Below, in pieces: positions 42,601 to 49,639 of a stretch of DNA of 64,000 nt. The stretch comes from Pomacea canaliculata (lineage: Eukaryota; Mollusca; Gastropoda; Architaenioglossa; Ampullariidae): NCBI RefSeq assembly GCF_003073045.1, contig NC_037592.1, positions 16,201,844-16,265,843 of the forward strand. Reading direction: 5' to 3'. The notes under the pieces are model-generated. The model searched no databases, was not told where the DNA came from, and saw only the letters and a program-made list of their open reading frames with translations. The position numbers and the translations under genes were made by a program. The stretch's first letter is position 1. The number at the start of each line of letters is the position of its first letter.

Positions 42601-45407
42601 TGCACTGAAGCACTTCCTTTGGGTCAACAAGGCACCAGTAGTACAAGTGAGTTTTGTCTCTTGTACCATAATTATTAAAGTTTAATTACTAGACTGTCTC
42701 CAGACAATCTGCACTAAGGTCATCCAAGTTTGCCAGAAATACACATACAGTGATTAGGGGAAGCACCTCTTTCCTCTCTGCACTGCTTTTTCAACCTCTT
42801 TTCTTTTGTGAGCTCAGGCAGTGAAACAGGTGTAGGGTCTGGACATTGCTTTGTAATTTGGGAAGCAAAATGTTTATCCTTGAGTTCCCCATGTTGCCAC
42901 TGAGTGACTTATTCTCAGTTCATTACTATAGCCCCTGAAAAGGAGTGAATGTGCTTGGGACTTAACTTTCTAACATCATGAGCTTTCAGTATCAAGCTCT
43001 AACAGCTGACATCACTGTGGTCTCTATCTTCCACTGTGACTGTTACATCCCCTGGTTACCCTATATTTATAGATTTTTTGCCTTTGAATTTTCAGTCCCA
43101 TGGAGAAAGACTTGTTATTAGAAATCTCATTCAATTAAAACTGAATTAAAATTATTCTATAAAGATCAGTTTCTCTTTCTGTTTGTAAATTTATTTAGTC
43201 AAAATCCTAGTTCTTAGGCAATGCTGGAAGTACATGACTCCACATATAATGTTGACAAATATTTTTCCTTGGATGATGTCTTTACAAGAACGTAGTAGGG
43301 CAAAAAGAAGCAAAATTTATTGTTGAAATCAAAAAGTCTTGGAGATTAACGTATTACAAGCTTGAGAGAGGGATTTAAAACTTTATTTATTGTTTCCTGC
43401 ATATCAAGCCTTCACTTTAATTTGACAATTTTTTTTGCCATACCTAACTTGTCATCAAACATATGCAAGGGTTTTCAGACCCCCTGTAAAATTTGTTGCA
43501 AGATTTTAGTCCCCCATTTAATAATGTTGGGGTATTTTTCATACACATAGCTATAGTAATTATTAGGAATTTTATTACCCAATCCTAGAAAACAGTAAGT
43601 AATATGTCATTTTATAGTGACATTTATTCTGAAAAACTTCTTTATTATTGTTGCCAATTATCACATGATTTATACTTATTTCTATGCTGTGGAAGACACA
43701 ATCATTACATTTATATTTTCTTGGTTTTCAAATATAGTTGATGATATAAGTGGATTTTGCAGCAAAAGCTACATAAAATGTCCATTTAAATGTTCTGAAA
43801 TGTGGATTGAGTTATCCTTTAATGAAATAAACATAATCTGTGATTGCAATTGTTATAGGAAAATGGGCAGTTCCTGTAGGTGTTATTTTGGGGCTTCTTG
43901 TCATTGGAGCTACAGTTTGTGCCATTGTATTTCTTCTCAGAAGAAACCGAAGGTGAATACTTTTCAGATAGATGCACATTAAAGAAAAGACTGATTAAAA
44001 TAATACATCAAAGAGGTAACCATTACTCTCTAGAAAATATTCATAAATTTATAGACACACACATATATATATTCTTTTAAAATACTTTGTCAAAATCTGT
44101 ACTAGCAGTTTCAAAATGATTTTTGAGCTAGATGCCATGTGTATTGATTTAAAATAAGATAAAATAGCAACTGTGCAAAAACAGAAATCTGTTAACAATA
44201 AATTAAGAAAGCTATATGTGTATTGACATACAGGGCATTATGCCATGGTAAATGTGCTGGGTATATATTAACAATATTTTGTATAAATATAATACTAGTA
44301 AATCTGTTTATCTGACAGACTTGGACTTCGGTTTCCATTTGCACTCCAAAGGTTTCCATTAGCACTCCGAAGGTTTCCATTTACATTCCGGCGGCAGGCT
44401 GGGACAGATGATGGCCTTTCCAACCCAGTCTTTGACTATGGCACAGGGGAGGCTGATGTAAGTTTGCTTATACATGCAATTAACTCAAGTTTTTAAATGA
44501 ATTTAAAGTGAAGGATGAAATAAAATTCTTATGGTTTTTTTTTTTTTCACCATCGGGAAAATTTACAAATGAATTTCTTCTTTGACAGTTTGAAACTGCA
44601 CAATCACCAGATTATTTCCATCATATTATGGCAGCACAAATGCTTTCATATTATTCAATTTATGTGTTGTATTCCTGTTTGCAATAAAGCTCATGCAGAA
44701 TCATGCATAACTATGTCTAACGATAAAAGCAACAAAGCAGACATTCGACTAGGACTATAATTGAAAATGTGTATTTTATAAATGTTGTGTTGTTCTGTGG
44801 TAATTGTCAAATCTGATGGTTTCCATTGATTTCTTCATTTTTTTATGTAATTAAAAATCATGACTTTGCACCAAAGTACTTGGCATGTTTGGATGGTGTC
44901 TGCTTAGACATTAAATTTTGTACTTTAGGAAGGTCATCAGAATAAAAGGAAAACAAAGTAAACATTTAATATATAAATACAGAGATACAAGACACACAGA
45001 TTGACTTTCATCTTGACTCAAGTCAGTCTGAGAAAACAGCTTTTGTCTTTTCAATTTTACAATTGTACAACTTCCAATTCTTTGAAGACTGCTCAGGGGT
45101 AGTAGTGAAATGATCATTTATTTCATCTCTGCCTTGACTTTGTAATGATATATATATAAAAAAATGTTTATTTCTTTGATTATTATAGTTTCTCAGTGGT
45201 GAACTAGACCCTCCTACTTTCCAAGACTTTGAGGAACCAACTGAGGTAAGAAAATTCCCTCGGTGTTAAATAAGCTATAATGTAAGGTCAAATAGAAATA
45301 TAATACAATGTAATTAGCATACCTCATATGATTTTTATGTTCATTTTCAGAGGATCACACTAGGCTTATCAGGATCAATTGATAATCCACTCTACACAGA
45401 AGCTTGA
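399..45407 (+). CDS. Gene 1: giant MAM/LDLa/EGF type I membrane protein, MALRD1-like, 3' portion (44 exons)
   Basis: This is a spliced gene whose 5' end lies left of the window. Exons were placed from the MAM signature (C-x-F-E, D-x-F-D-W, TGP-x-x-[25 protein letters not shown]) with GT/AG ends and matching phases. About 16.97 kb of coding sequence is visible. Domain order is roughly 29 MAM and 17 LDLa modules, one EGF-like domain, one transmembrane helix and a cytoplasmic tail ending [11 protein letters not shown] domains are adhesion modules with two disulfides, LDLa modules usually bind calcium, and NPxY motifs recruit endocytic adaptors. The architecture fits the MALRD1 family, whose vertebrate member is described from intestinal epithelium. 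About 11 indels break the frame between 28.5 and 41.4 kb, so the gene is either mis-assembled there or recently damaged. Family assignment is firm; orthology and function are inferred. Confidence 0.9.
810..1321 (+). CDS. Gene 1 exons 2-3: rest of MAM 2
   Basis: Exon 810-1078 (phase 1 to 0) begins GNYIYLESS and carries the FWYHMYG core and GNQGNTW. The donor is taken as gtgcgt at 1079 because only this phase 0 cut keeps frame with exon 1234-1321, which reads [20 protein letters not shown] and ends at a cysteine before a phase 1 gtaaga donor. Downstream of 1321 lies a short intron with nothing recognisable. Confidence 0.85.
1577..1705 (+). CDS. Gene 1 exon 4: degenerate LDLa module
   Basis: A 129-nt phase 1-1 exon with the spacing of an LDLa domain ([18 protein letters not shown]) but without the usual calcium-binding D-x-S-D-E: the C-terminal part reads [13 protein letters not shown]. 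The exon is in frame and has good splice sites, so it is probably expressed. The module may fold without calcium or be a relict. Confidence 0.8.
1880..2160 (+). mobile_element. tRNA-derived SINE-like repeat
   Basis: The segment begins with a box-A-like gtgcaatggttaatg, has a decayed box-B region, then a body (ttctttctgtacatgtggc, ggctggctgcct) that recurs near 12825-12905. It lies in intron 1706-2593; the rest of that intron shows nothing else. Confidence 0.55.
2594..4775 (+). CDS. Gene 1 exons 5-8: MAM 3 (type B)
   Basis: Four exons, 2594-2728, 2862-2987, 3213-3340 and 4694-4775, with phases 1-1, 1-1, 1-0 and 0-1. The domain opens [12 protein letters not shown] directly after an LDLa module and lacks the TGPxxDHT motif of type A MAMs. 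It has an extra intron in the middle (after LSGQG). The last exon reads [21 protein letters not shown] and ends after the final cysteine. Intron 3341-4693 holds a copy of its own splice donor and a LINE 3' remnant, described separately. Confidence 0.85.
3307..3408 (+). repeat. 50-bp tandem duplication of an exon end and its splice donor
   Basis: The end of exon 7 plus the first intron bases (ggttgatat to ccagca) occurs twice with a period of 50 nt, at 3307 and 3357. The second copy has a few substitutions and its own donor-like gtgaga after ttcagg. Using the second donor would add 50 nt and shift the frame, so the first is annotated as real. Confidence 0.85.
3522..3830 (+). mobile_element. 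3' remnant of a non-LTR retrotransposon (C-terminal ORF2 region)
   Basis: Translation around 3612-3775 gives [13 protein letters not shown] text ([18 protein letters not shown]), [13 protein letters not shown] and, after a TGA in place of the expected Trp codon, [10 protein letters not shown]. This is the familiar C-terminal end of LINE ORF2 proteins in many animals. The final HEEE-like end lies in another frame. It is a dead 5'-truncated copy in intron 3341-4693. Confidence 0.65.
5413..5529 (+). CDS. Gene 1 exon 9: LDLa module
   Basis: A 117-nt phase 1-1 exon with six cysteines and the calcium signature [16 protein letters not shown], so a canonical LDLa domain. It sits between MAM 3 and MAM 4. 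Confidence 0.9.
5530..7600 (+). other. Intron of gene 1 with a repeat-like insertion
   Basis: The stretch from about 6160 to 7440 is richer in GC, with CG dinucleotides, and differs in texture from the AT-rich introns around it. It ends ggactggtccatgacg, close to the end of the LTR-like element (agactggtccgtgac), and has a tgtcatacc near 7059. This suggests an unclassified mobile-element remnant, perhaps a related LTR. No coding sequence was recognised. Confidence 0.35.
7601..9272 (+). CDS. Gene 1 exons 10-13: MAM 4 (type A, first cysteine pair missing)
   Basis: Exons 7601-7756, 8301-8404, 8618-8782 and 9182-9272. The domain begins [16 protein letters not shown], where a normal MAM has C-x-F-E and a second cysteine before W; both are replaced, which removes the first disulfide as a pair. 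[20 protein letters not shown] and GDIGIDDI are intact. An extra phase 0 intron cuts between STCA and LRFYYHMYG. The last exon is 91 nt, the usual length for this segment in both genes. Confidence 0.88.
9273..10688 (+). other. Gene 1 intron, nothing recognised
   Basis: AT-rich intron of 1,416 nt between MAM 4 and the next LDLa. I see no coding, RNA or repeat signal in it. Confidence 0.6.
10689..10841 (+). CDS. Gene 1 exon 14: Pro/Thr linker plus LDLa module
   Basis: A 153-nt phase 1-1 exon. A short linker rich in Pro, Ser and Thr precedes an LDLa domain ending [16 protein letters not shown], with the calcium ligands present. Confidence 0.9.
11044..13598 (+). CDS. Gene 1 exons 15-18: MAM 5 (type B)
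   Basis: Exons 11044-11172, 11976-12110, 13172-13311 and 13493-13598. It opens [12 protein letters not shown] right after the LDLa exon and keeps the four cysteines. The donor of the third exon is the weak gttggt at 13312, chosen because the stronger-looking gtaatt four bases on would break the frame with [10 protein letters not shown]. The C-terminal part is divergent (no GDIAIDDI; it reads [15 protein letters not shown]). Intron 11173-11975 carries a 24-T run and intron 12111-13171 a SINE-like repeat. Confidence 0.8.
11437..11460 (+). repeat. 24-base T homopolymer
   Basis: An uninterrupted run of T inside intron 11173-11975. It may be the A tail of a minus-strand retroposed copy, but no element next to it could be recognised. 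Confidence 0.9.
12780..12960 (+). mobile_element. Second copy of the SINE-like repeat
   Basis: The stretch around ttctttctctgcatgtggc and ggtctggctgctttgc matches the body of the repeat at 1880-2160, with a gggttcatatttc in the box B place. It is degraded and lies in intron 12111-13171. Confidence 0.5.
14103..15691 (+). CDS. Gene 1 exons 19-21: MAM 6 (type A)
   Basis: Exons 14103-14317, 14975-15160 and 15601-15691. The domain opens [13 protein letters not shown] and has no intron at the usual Gly/Gly-Tyr position; the cut lies further on, before [18 protein letters not shown]. The last exon is the standard 91-nt IIFEGVVG...GDIAIDDI exon. The middle exon starts after an AG at 14973-14974. Confidence 0.88.
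15974..17079 (+). CDS. Gene 1 exons 22-24 (first part): MAM 7 (type A)
   Basis: Exons 15974-16111 and 16488-16753 and the first part of 16999-17230. The motifs [35 protein letters not shown] and GDIAIDDI are all present. The first exon and its upstream intron were copied about 1.5 kb downstream (see the pseudo-exon at 17438-17575). Confidence 0.9.
17095..19875 (+). CDS. Gene 1 exons 24 (end)-27: MAM 8
   Basis: MAM 8 starts [11 protein letters not shown] inside the 232-nt fused exon 16999-17230 and continues in 17781-17903 ([10 protein letters not shown] to FWYHMYGQG), 18692-18819 and 19743-19875. The intron after YGQG is phase 1 and is an extra cut compared with most MAMs. The last exon adds a Thr-rich linker after the final cysteine. 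The dead exon copy at 17438 lies inside the first intron. Confidence 0.87.
17438..17575 (+). pseudogene. Dead duplicate of exon 22 (MAM 7 first exon) with its intron flank
   Basis: This stretch repeats 15914-16055: the same intron end, the AG acceptor and the opening of the exon. It carries CDFE changed to WDFE, a TAG where the original has TAC, and small insertions near the FDW codons. Similarity stops there, and the real exon 25 follows at 17781. It is a decayed local duplication, not an alternative exon. Confidence 0.85.
17904..18691 (+). other. Gene 1 intron, nothing recognised
   Basis: A 788-nt AT-rich intron inside MAM 8. No coding or repeat signal was found. Confidence 0.6.
19540..19622 (+). 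repeat. 3' tail of a dispersed repeat ending in ATT units
   Basis: Text of the form cttgagtctggctgatgctg, then aaaagacgctttacaaatg and a (ATT)n end is a repeat tail I recall from many mollusc and other lophotrochozoan genomes. The 5' part of the element in intron 18820-19742 could not be delimited. Confidence 0.45.
20530..20760 (+). mobile_element. tRNA-derived SINE, + strand copy
   Basis: A tRNA-like head (cctagccctaatggttagag) is followed by a body ending near caacaccttactcccc. The order and several words match the minus-strand SINE at 49640-50010. It lies just upstream of exon 28 in intron 19876-20785. Confidence 0.55.
20786..23073 (+). CDS. Gene 1 exons 28-31: MAM 9
   Basis: Exons 20786-20938, 21272-21430, 21741-21865 and 22983-23073. 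Motifs: [57 protein letters not shown] and GDLALDDI. It has the same extra phase 1 intron after the LNVY strand as MAM 8, which suggests these neighbours share a recent duplication history. The last exon is 91 nt. Confidence 0.88.
21866..22982 (+). other. Gene 1 intron, possible short repeat
   Basis: A 1,117-nt intron inside MAM 9. The words cttcctcatgcagaagacct near 22160 and gggccatacctaatg nearby recall text at 6870-7070, so a shared repeat is possible; otherwise nothing recognised. Confidence 0.4.
23323..26924 (+). CDS. Gene 1 exons 32-34 (first part): MAM 10
   Basis: Exons 23323-23463 ([23 protein letters not shown]), 26003-26253 (GYYMYTEAS to FYYHMSG and DQGDVWHTA) and the first part of 26844-27075 ([16 protein letters not shown]). 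The second exon uses a caag acceptor. The 2.5-kb intron 23464-26002 is the longest in gene 1 and shows no coding or repeat signal I can name. Confidence 0.87.
23464..26002 (+). other. Longest gene 1 intron, nothing recognised
   Basis: A 2,539-nt AT-rich intron inside MAM 10. Open frames on the minus strand here (for instance 24332-24715) show no family signature and no codon structure, and are taken as chance. Confidence 0.55.
26940..27777 (+). CDS. Gene 1 exons 34 (end)-35 (start): MAM 11
   Basis: MAM 11 begins [10 protein letters not shown] inside exon 26844-27075, which is the third 232-nt fused exon. The only intron in this domain is at the Gly/Gly-His cut. The rest ([37 protein letters not shown]) lies at the start of the first large exon, with the usual phase 0 intron before the FEG segment missing. 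Confidence 0.9.
27425..31509 (+). CDS. Gene 1 exon 35: first giant exon (4,085 nt), MAM 11-18 and three LDLa
   Basis: Order: end of MAM 11; LDLa (to 27890); MAM 12 type B (27891-28363); LDLa (28387-28498); MAM 13 (28512-28991); LDLa (29054-29161); MAM 14 type B (29166-29647); MAM 15 (29679-30143); MAM 16 (30159-30629); MAM 17 (30642-31130); first half of MAM 18 (from 31203). None of the introns present in earlier MAMs remains. A frame break lies at the TGTGTG at 28510-28515, where one TG unit fewer would join LDLa to [11 protein letters not shown] second is implied at the A5 run 31497-31501: dropping one A makes the gtaagc donor at 31510 phase 0, which the next exon needs. Reading frames are otherwise open with all module cysteines kept. 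Confidence 0.88.
32090..32395 (+). repeat. SINE-like repeat 3' end with CAA-rich tail
   Basis: Near 32327-32390 the text gccgtgatatagccctagtt followed by gacattaaacaccaaccaac and CAA units resembles a widespread molluscan repeat tail. Only the 3' end is convincing; the left border is a guess. It lies in intron 31510-33765. Confidence 0.45.
32505..32600 (+). repeat. Repeat shared with 3522-3606
   Basis: The words ggaggttaagtgcagcc, ctctggatcaacacaaatg and catgccaatcag match ggaggttgagtgtggcc, ctctggaccaaaacaag and catgccaatcaa at 3522-3606 in the same order and spacing. At 3522 this sequence precedes the LINE coding remnant; here no coding remnant follows. Confidence 0.55.
33766..34766 (+). 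CDS. Gene 1 exon 36: end of MAM 18, MAM 19, first part of MAM 20
   Basis: The exon begins [12 protein letters not shown] after ttcag and closes MAM 18 near 33922. MAM 19 (33940-34421) and MAM 20 (from 34437: [15 protein letters not shown]) follow without introns. Two frame breaks occur: near 34011-34023, where a TAG ends the frame just before the MAM 19 DHTFG motif, and near 34286-34292, where removing one base restores the join to LKWEIAQAT and FEGVVGNG. The donor at 34767 is gttagt, phase 0. Confidence 0.85.
35027..40446 (+). CDS. Gene 1 exon 37: second giant exon (5,420 nt), MAM 20-28 and nine LDLa
   Basis: Order: end of MAM 20; LDLa 35198-35296; MAM 21 35306-35770; LDLa 35794-35908; MAM 22 35923-36402; LDLa 36465-36579; MAM 23 36586-37063; LDLa 37088-37192; MAM 24 37211-37684; LDLa 37739-37845; MAM 25 37856-38326; LDLa 38359-38473; MAM 26 38487-38962; LDLa 39041-39147; MAM 27 39163-39633; LDLa 39658-39767; MAM 28 39784-40274; LDLa 40338-40446. 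LDLa and MAM alternate strictly. Frame breaks: 36140-36150; 36644-36646 (one G too many gives KYVWKRHNGS when removed); 39301-39305 (a missing T); 39828-39831 (a missing G). MAM 26 and MAM 28 lack the first cysteine pair. The exon ends phase 1 at a gtaag donor. Confidence 0.9.
40732..41554 (+). CDS. Gene 1 exon 38: LDLa, MAM 29, Thr-rich stalk, LDLa
   Basis: An LDLa module (40734-40850) directly follows the last LDLa of exon 37 across a phase 1 intron, so two LDLa are back to back here. MAM 29 (about 40863-41345) lacks the first cysteine pair (it opens [13 protein letters not shown]) and is followed by a Thr-rich linker and the final LDLa (41446-41554, [16 protein letters not shown]). Three frame breaks: 40911-40928, the T4 run 41329-41332, and 41341-41353. 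Confidence 0.85.
42066..42646 (+). CDS. Gene 1 exons 39-40: EGF-like domain
   Basis: Exons 42066-42135 (phase 1-2) and 42573-42646 (phase 2-1) together read [14 protein letters not shown] and, after the join, [12 protein letters not shown]. Six cysteines with the C-x-N-G-G-x-C and C-x-C...G-x-x-C spacing make an EGF-like domain, placed just outside the membrane as in MALRD1. A short Ser/Thr stretch follows. The two exons are separated by a 437-nt intron with nothing recognisable. Confidence 0.88.
42647..43858 (+). other. Gene 1 intron before the transmembrane exon
   Basis: A 1,212-nt AT-rich intron with no recognisable content between the EGF-like domain and the membrane helix. Confidence 0.6.
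43859..43952 (+). CDS. Gene 1 exon 41: transmembrane helix
   Basis: A 94-nt exon (phase 1-2) reading a hydrophobic segment, [19 protein letters not shown] and AIVFLL, of about 23 residues followed by the stop-transfer cluster RRNRR. It fits a type I topology with the MAM/LDLa part outside. Only one such helix is seen in the gene. Confidence 0.92.
44319..45407 (+). CDS. Gene 1 exons 42-44: cytoplasmic tail with NPVF and NPLY motifs
   Basis: Exons 44319-44457, 45189-45245 and 45351-45407 (stop TGA 45405-45407). The first part is a basic stretch with three tandem 7-residue copies ([21 protein letters not shown]), encoded by three 21-nt repeats at 44330-44392. It is followed by SNPVFDY, an acidic region and the C-terminus DNPLYTEA. 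NPxY is a known docking motif for PTB-domain and clathrin adaptors; use as an internalisation signal here is inferred. Confidence 0.9.
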
Positions 45408-45444
45408 GAGACTGCTGTGTTTTATTGTAAAACTTCAAACTGTT

Positions 45445-45465
45445 AATAAATGTGTTGTTAATAAA
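45445..45465 (+). terminator. Gene 1 polyadenylation signals
   Basis: Two AATAAA hexamers, 45445-45450 and 45460-45465, lie 38 and 53 nt after the stop codon. The 3' UTR would be very short. No other AATAAA cluster lies close enough to the stop to compete. Confidence 0.75.
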
Positions 45466-45469
45466 GTTT

Positions 45470-47012
45470 TTAAAACAAGATCCTGTTAGACTTTTCATTT
45501 AGCAGTTTCATTGCATAGTTTCTGTGATGTTTGGGTCCTTGTGAATCATAACCTCATACTTAAACTAGTTTTTAAATGTATCTGACCATATGATCTTGAC
45601 ATACAATCAGAATTCTGCTTAATTAATGTAAATTAATTGTACCTTATAGTTTAAAAATAATTTGACAGCTATTTCATGTAGTTTCTGGAATTTTAAATTA
45701 ATGAGATGCTATAAAAATAAATAAGAGCAAACTTCTCCATTGTTAACAAAAGATAAAAGCATTTTCTTCAACTCACATGTAAGGACTTGGTACATTATGT
45801 GTTTGTTTGCGCATGTATGTGAGTACTGAAGTGCCCCATGTGAGACAGCCACTTATCAGTGCACACAAACCCATACAAGCTTAACACTCAGAGCCAATGA
45901 AGGGGAGACAGGAAGAGCTAGGTACGAGAAGCACTGTTCAGCAGGACCAGATAGCTTTTGGCAATGTGATGTCTCCTCTCAATCTTTTCTGAACTCAGTA
46001 TTGCACATGCACCTTCCGTTATGATGGATCCAATATTATTTGAGAAAGTGATGTGTTTATTAAGCATGTTTGCTGAAATATTCTCCACTGTTTACATATT
46101 CAAACATAAATCAAATAAAGACATGAACAGCTGAAAAACATTAGTGAAATATACTATGCAAGTCTGTGCCCAGCCTAACAGCAATGTTGATGAGGTCTTC
46201 TCAAGAACTGGCCACAAGCTTGGGACATTCAAGGTATTCTGACAGGGAATAAGTCACCTAAAAGTCTCACCTGCAAAACAACATGACACTCATCAGTTGA
46301 TGACTTAAACTTGCTGTCAATAAGTAAAAATCTAAACTTGAACAAATTTGATTCATGAAAACCATCTTAAACTTCGGAAATGCAGACAGGCATTATAGCT
46401 TATCTGGAAGAGTAAACACTGGGGTTCCTGCCACAGGACATTTATGCCAATGGTGTGTCCATTCTATGCAGGGGAATCAAGCCAGATATTGGATGATTGA
46501 CTCCACCACATAGACACAAAGTCAATGCAGAAATGTGCAAATGAGGAACATTTTAGACGGCTTCTTTATGCTGGTATTCTTTATCCAGGATTTTTGCTAA
46601 TATATTATTGTAAGTTGTTTTTGCTACTCAGGAAACAGCCTTTACCAACAGGTAAAATGCCCTCATCATGAAAATATCAATTTCTTCAATCTAATTATGG
46701 ATAAAAATTGACAAAGAACAAGCAGAGTTTAAGAGAAGCCATAGTACTATATCAAGTTTCTTCCCCCATGGCATTAATTCAGAAGCAGCTACTTCACCAT
46801 AAAAAGCTATATATTGCTTTCACAGATTTGCATCAAGCATTTAATGTGGTTTTCAGAAATAAACTATAGAATGTGCTGGAAAAAATAGTATTAAATGTAA
46901 AATCTTAGCTATTAAAAGATGCACAAAAGTGTGAAGGCAAGCTGGTGCAGGCTTGTCTGATTTATGCAGGGTTAGGGTTAATGCAAGATTTATAGCCCTG
47001 TGCTATTCACCT
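45470..47012 (+). other. Intergenic region after gene 1, nothing recognised
   Basis: From the end of gene 1 to the LTR-like element there is AT-rich sequence without open frames of note. The telomere-like gggttagggtta near 46970 is only two units. Confidence 0.5.
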
Positions 47013-47768
47013 TGTGTCAGGAACGCGGTTTTAAGATCTCACTTTCTCTCACAACACTCACGCGTCCCCTTGCGTGTTCTTTCAATCATATATTACAAAA
47101 GATTTGTCGTGGGAATCAAAACTTTAAATCAATTAACATTAACTAAATGCAAAGTCCATAGATCGTCCTCTCAGCGCCTTAATTGTAACTCCAACAGTTC
47201 TCTTTATATCACAAAGACGACATACACATGTCCATTTCAATATACTTCCAACTGTCGTATGTTTTTGAATAAAGTGCTACACTTAGTTACTCACACCCAA
47301 AATTGTAACGTCTAGGTAAAATCCTCTCTGCCCCTTGTCCAACAGTGGTGCAGTCTTGCCCACACTTGACTAATAGACGACTCAGAATATAGTTGCTGGA
47401 GTCAACACATGACCCAAAGCTGGCACCACAAATATACTCTTGGGGGGTCAACACATGACCCAAAGCTGGCACCACAAATAAAGTCTTGGGGGGTCAACAC
47501 ATGACCCAAAGCTGGTACCACACATACATCCGAAACGAACACCACACACACTTTCTGTCCGCCTCTCTTCCCTGCTCACAGCCGTCTGCTCTCTTCCAAA
47601 TAATTTTCCTCTTGCGTCTCTCTTAAATTGCGTCATAAAATGACGTCGGGTTCTGACGCGAAACCACGACGCAACCAACACACTCATATATGTAAGGCAA
47701 GGGCAATAATCTTTAAAAAAAAAGACAGGGGCAACAACCCTCTGTTCCCAATAGACTGGTCCGTGACA
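47013..47768 (-). mobile_element. Solo-LTR-like element
   Basis: The segment is bounded by TGTCA (47015-47019) and TGACA (47764-47768) as an inverted pair. Read on the minus strand it begins TGTCACGGACCAG, which resembles LTR starts. CACCT is present on both sides (47008-47012 and 47767-47771) and may be a 5-bp target duplication, although it overlaps one terminus, so exact borders are uncertain. It contains a 46-bp tandem repeat and no coding potential for retroviral-type proteins. Composition is richer in GC than the surroundings. Confidence 0.55.
47401..47525 (+). repeat. 46-bp tandem repeat, about 2.7 copies
   Basis: Units start at 47401, 47447 and 47493, each with gtcaacacatgacccaaagc and a G run at the junction. 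The repeat lies inside the LTR-like element. Confidence 0.9.
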
Positions 47769-48839
47769 CCTGTTTATAAATAAACTAAAAAAGGATATAA
47801 ATGAGCATGGAAAACATGGTATTTACCTGACCCCTGACTTTGCTGAGCTGTTTATTTTACTTTTTACTAATGTTGCCGTAGTATCAAACGCAATCACTGA
47901 ACTGCAAAACCAGTTGAACCTACTTTACCAGTACACAAAGTATTTAAACCTGCTCTGTTAGTCAACCTACAAATAGGACAACTTAGCAAACACCTGAATT
48001 GTGATGGTGGCTTTCAAGAATGTCAGATTGGGACTGTACCGGACCCTAAGCCTCAAAGAGGCCTATTATCAACCTGCCAGCACCTCTAACCTTAGAGATG
48101 TGACCAGTCCATGGCAGAATAAAGTGACCAGCACAGCCTAAAGATAAACCACCGGAATGAGGAACGAACTTGGGCAAAAAAACAAACAAAAAACGCTTTA
48201 TTTCTAGAAACAGCCAAAAGCTAACAAACTAGATGTCTGCTGCATTTTACATCAAAACCACCTCTTCTCCATCAGAGGTTATGGAAACTTTAAAAGAGAC
48301 GACGCAGATGAGCATAAGGAGGACTCTCTCACACCCACCCAGCAGTAAAAATACACAGCTCTTTAATAAAGAGACCAAAGTCTTTGAAATCACATCGATG
48401 CTCGAAAACAATTTACTGCCTCACTACAATCTGTGTTCTCTGCAATGATCGGTCTCCAGACTGTTCAGCCTGAAAAAAGAAAAGTGGATCATGCAGGGAT
48501 ATTATAATAGCCCCTCCCCCATCTGGTGCTACCCAGATATCTTGATCTAAAGGGTGAAGAAGTTGACAGTCATCATCAACCAGTTCTGCTCCTAAATCAG
48601 CCAGTTACATTAACGCGTATTACTCAAGAACTTGGCCATCGATGTCACCGACCACGAGTCATGGTATGAAAAGCAGAAAAAGATAGTTACAGTTTGTGGT
48701 AGCTCACCAGCTATTTAACCAGGATAAGACAGAAAAAAATTATGTGTGTCCTAGAGTCAGGAGGTGAACTCACCCAGAGAAAGCAGCCAACTGCCTGACA
48801 AAGCTATACCAAGAGGAAAGCACCGTCAAACTGCTCAGA

Positions 48840-49610
48840 GAAGAAAATTAGACAGTTTAGAAAAGATCTACAACGACTGCAGAACTGAAATCGTCAGCTG
48901 AGCATGAACATGCGTGAAAGAAGTAGAATCAGCAATCAGACAAGTGTGAGAAGGCAAATGGCTTGTTAAAGCACTTGGAGTCCCTCTACAAAAAAACGAG
49001 TTGTGGAAATCGGGTACAGTTACAGCCTTTTGGAGAAAGGCCATTATAACCGATAAACCCCCGTACATAAAAAGCATCCTCTGTCCCATCAGCCTACTAA
49101 TTTACCCCGCAAGCTTTTAGAGAAGGTAATAAAAAGTAGACTGATGTCTTTCCTTGATACCACAACCTTCTGTCTCCTACGCAGTGGCTACAAAAGCAAA
49201 CAGAAGACACAGGGAGGGGATGTCTCTCTCACTCTCTGACACTTTCCTGGTTTCTCCTAACAGCATCACAACAATCATTCCCTGCCATCTTTCCCACAAC
49301 CTTTACGCCAACAGCTTCTAGCCATGGAGTGCAGCGGAACACACGAACTTACACATGTGTAGCATAGACTGATGCCTCAGCTGAACACGCTACCAACAAA
49401 ATGCGGCGTTTTCATCAAGTGTCTGCGTGTCAGCCACCTGTCTTCATGACAAGCACCCGGTGACAGATTGTGCTCCAGTAAATAGTCAGAGGTCCTGCAT
49501 GGCACTCTTCACTACTCCAGAGAATTCTACAGAAGGCCAGTCCTAAGAAAGTAGTCCTCTTTACAGACTCGCGCTCAGTATGTATAAGCTCTCACCTGTA
49601 TCCAGACGGA
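48840..49610 (+). mobile_element. Decayed non-LTR retrotransposon: reverse transcriptase and RNase H traces
   Basis: Frame-broken text around 49010-49150 gives TAFWRKAIITDKPPY, then CPISLL and KLLEKVIKSRLMSFLD, which match the N-terminal part of jockey-type reverse transcriptases (W-K-A-I-I, Y-R-P-I-S-L-L, K-L-E-K). Around 49375-49600 there is TDASAE, CGVFIK and KKVVLFTDSRSV, matching RNase H as found at the end of such elements. Stops and frameshifts are frequent, and the catalytic reverse transcriptase core is missing or unreadable. Start is uncertain. Confidence 0.5.
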
Positions 49611-49639
49611 CCAGATCACTAATTAATTTACTTAATTTT

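Noticed and set aside
46968..46980. Telomere-like gggttagggtta
   Set aside because: Only two units, inside ordinary intergenic sequence; chance or a short remnant.
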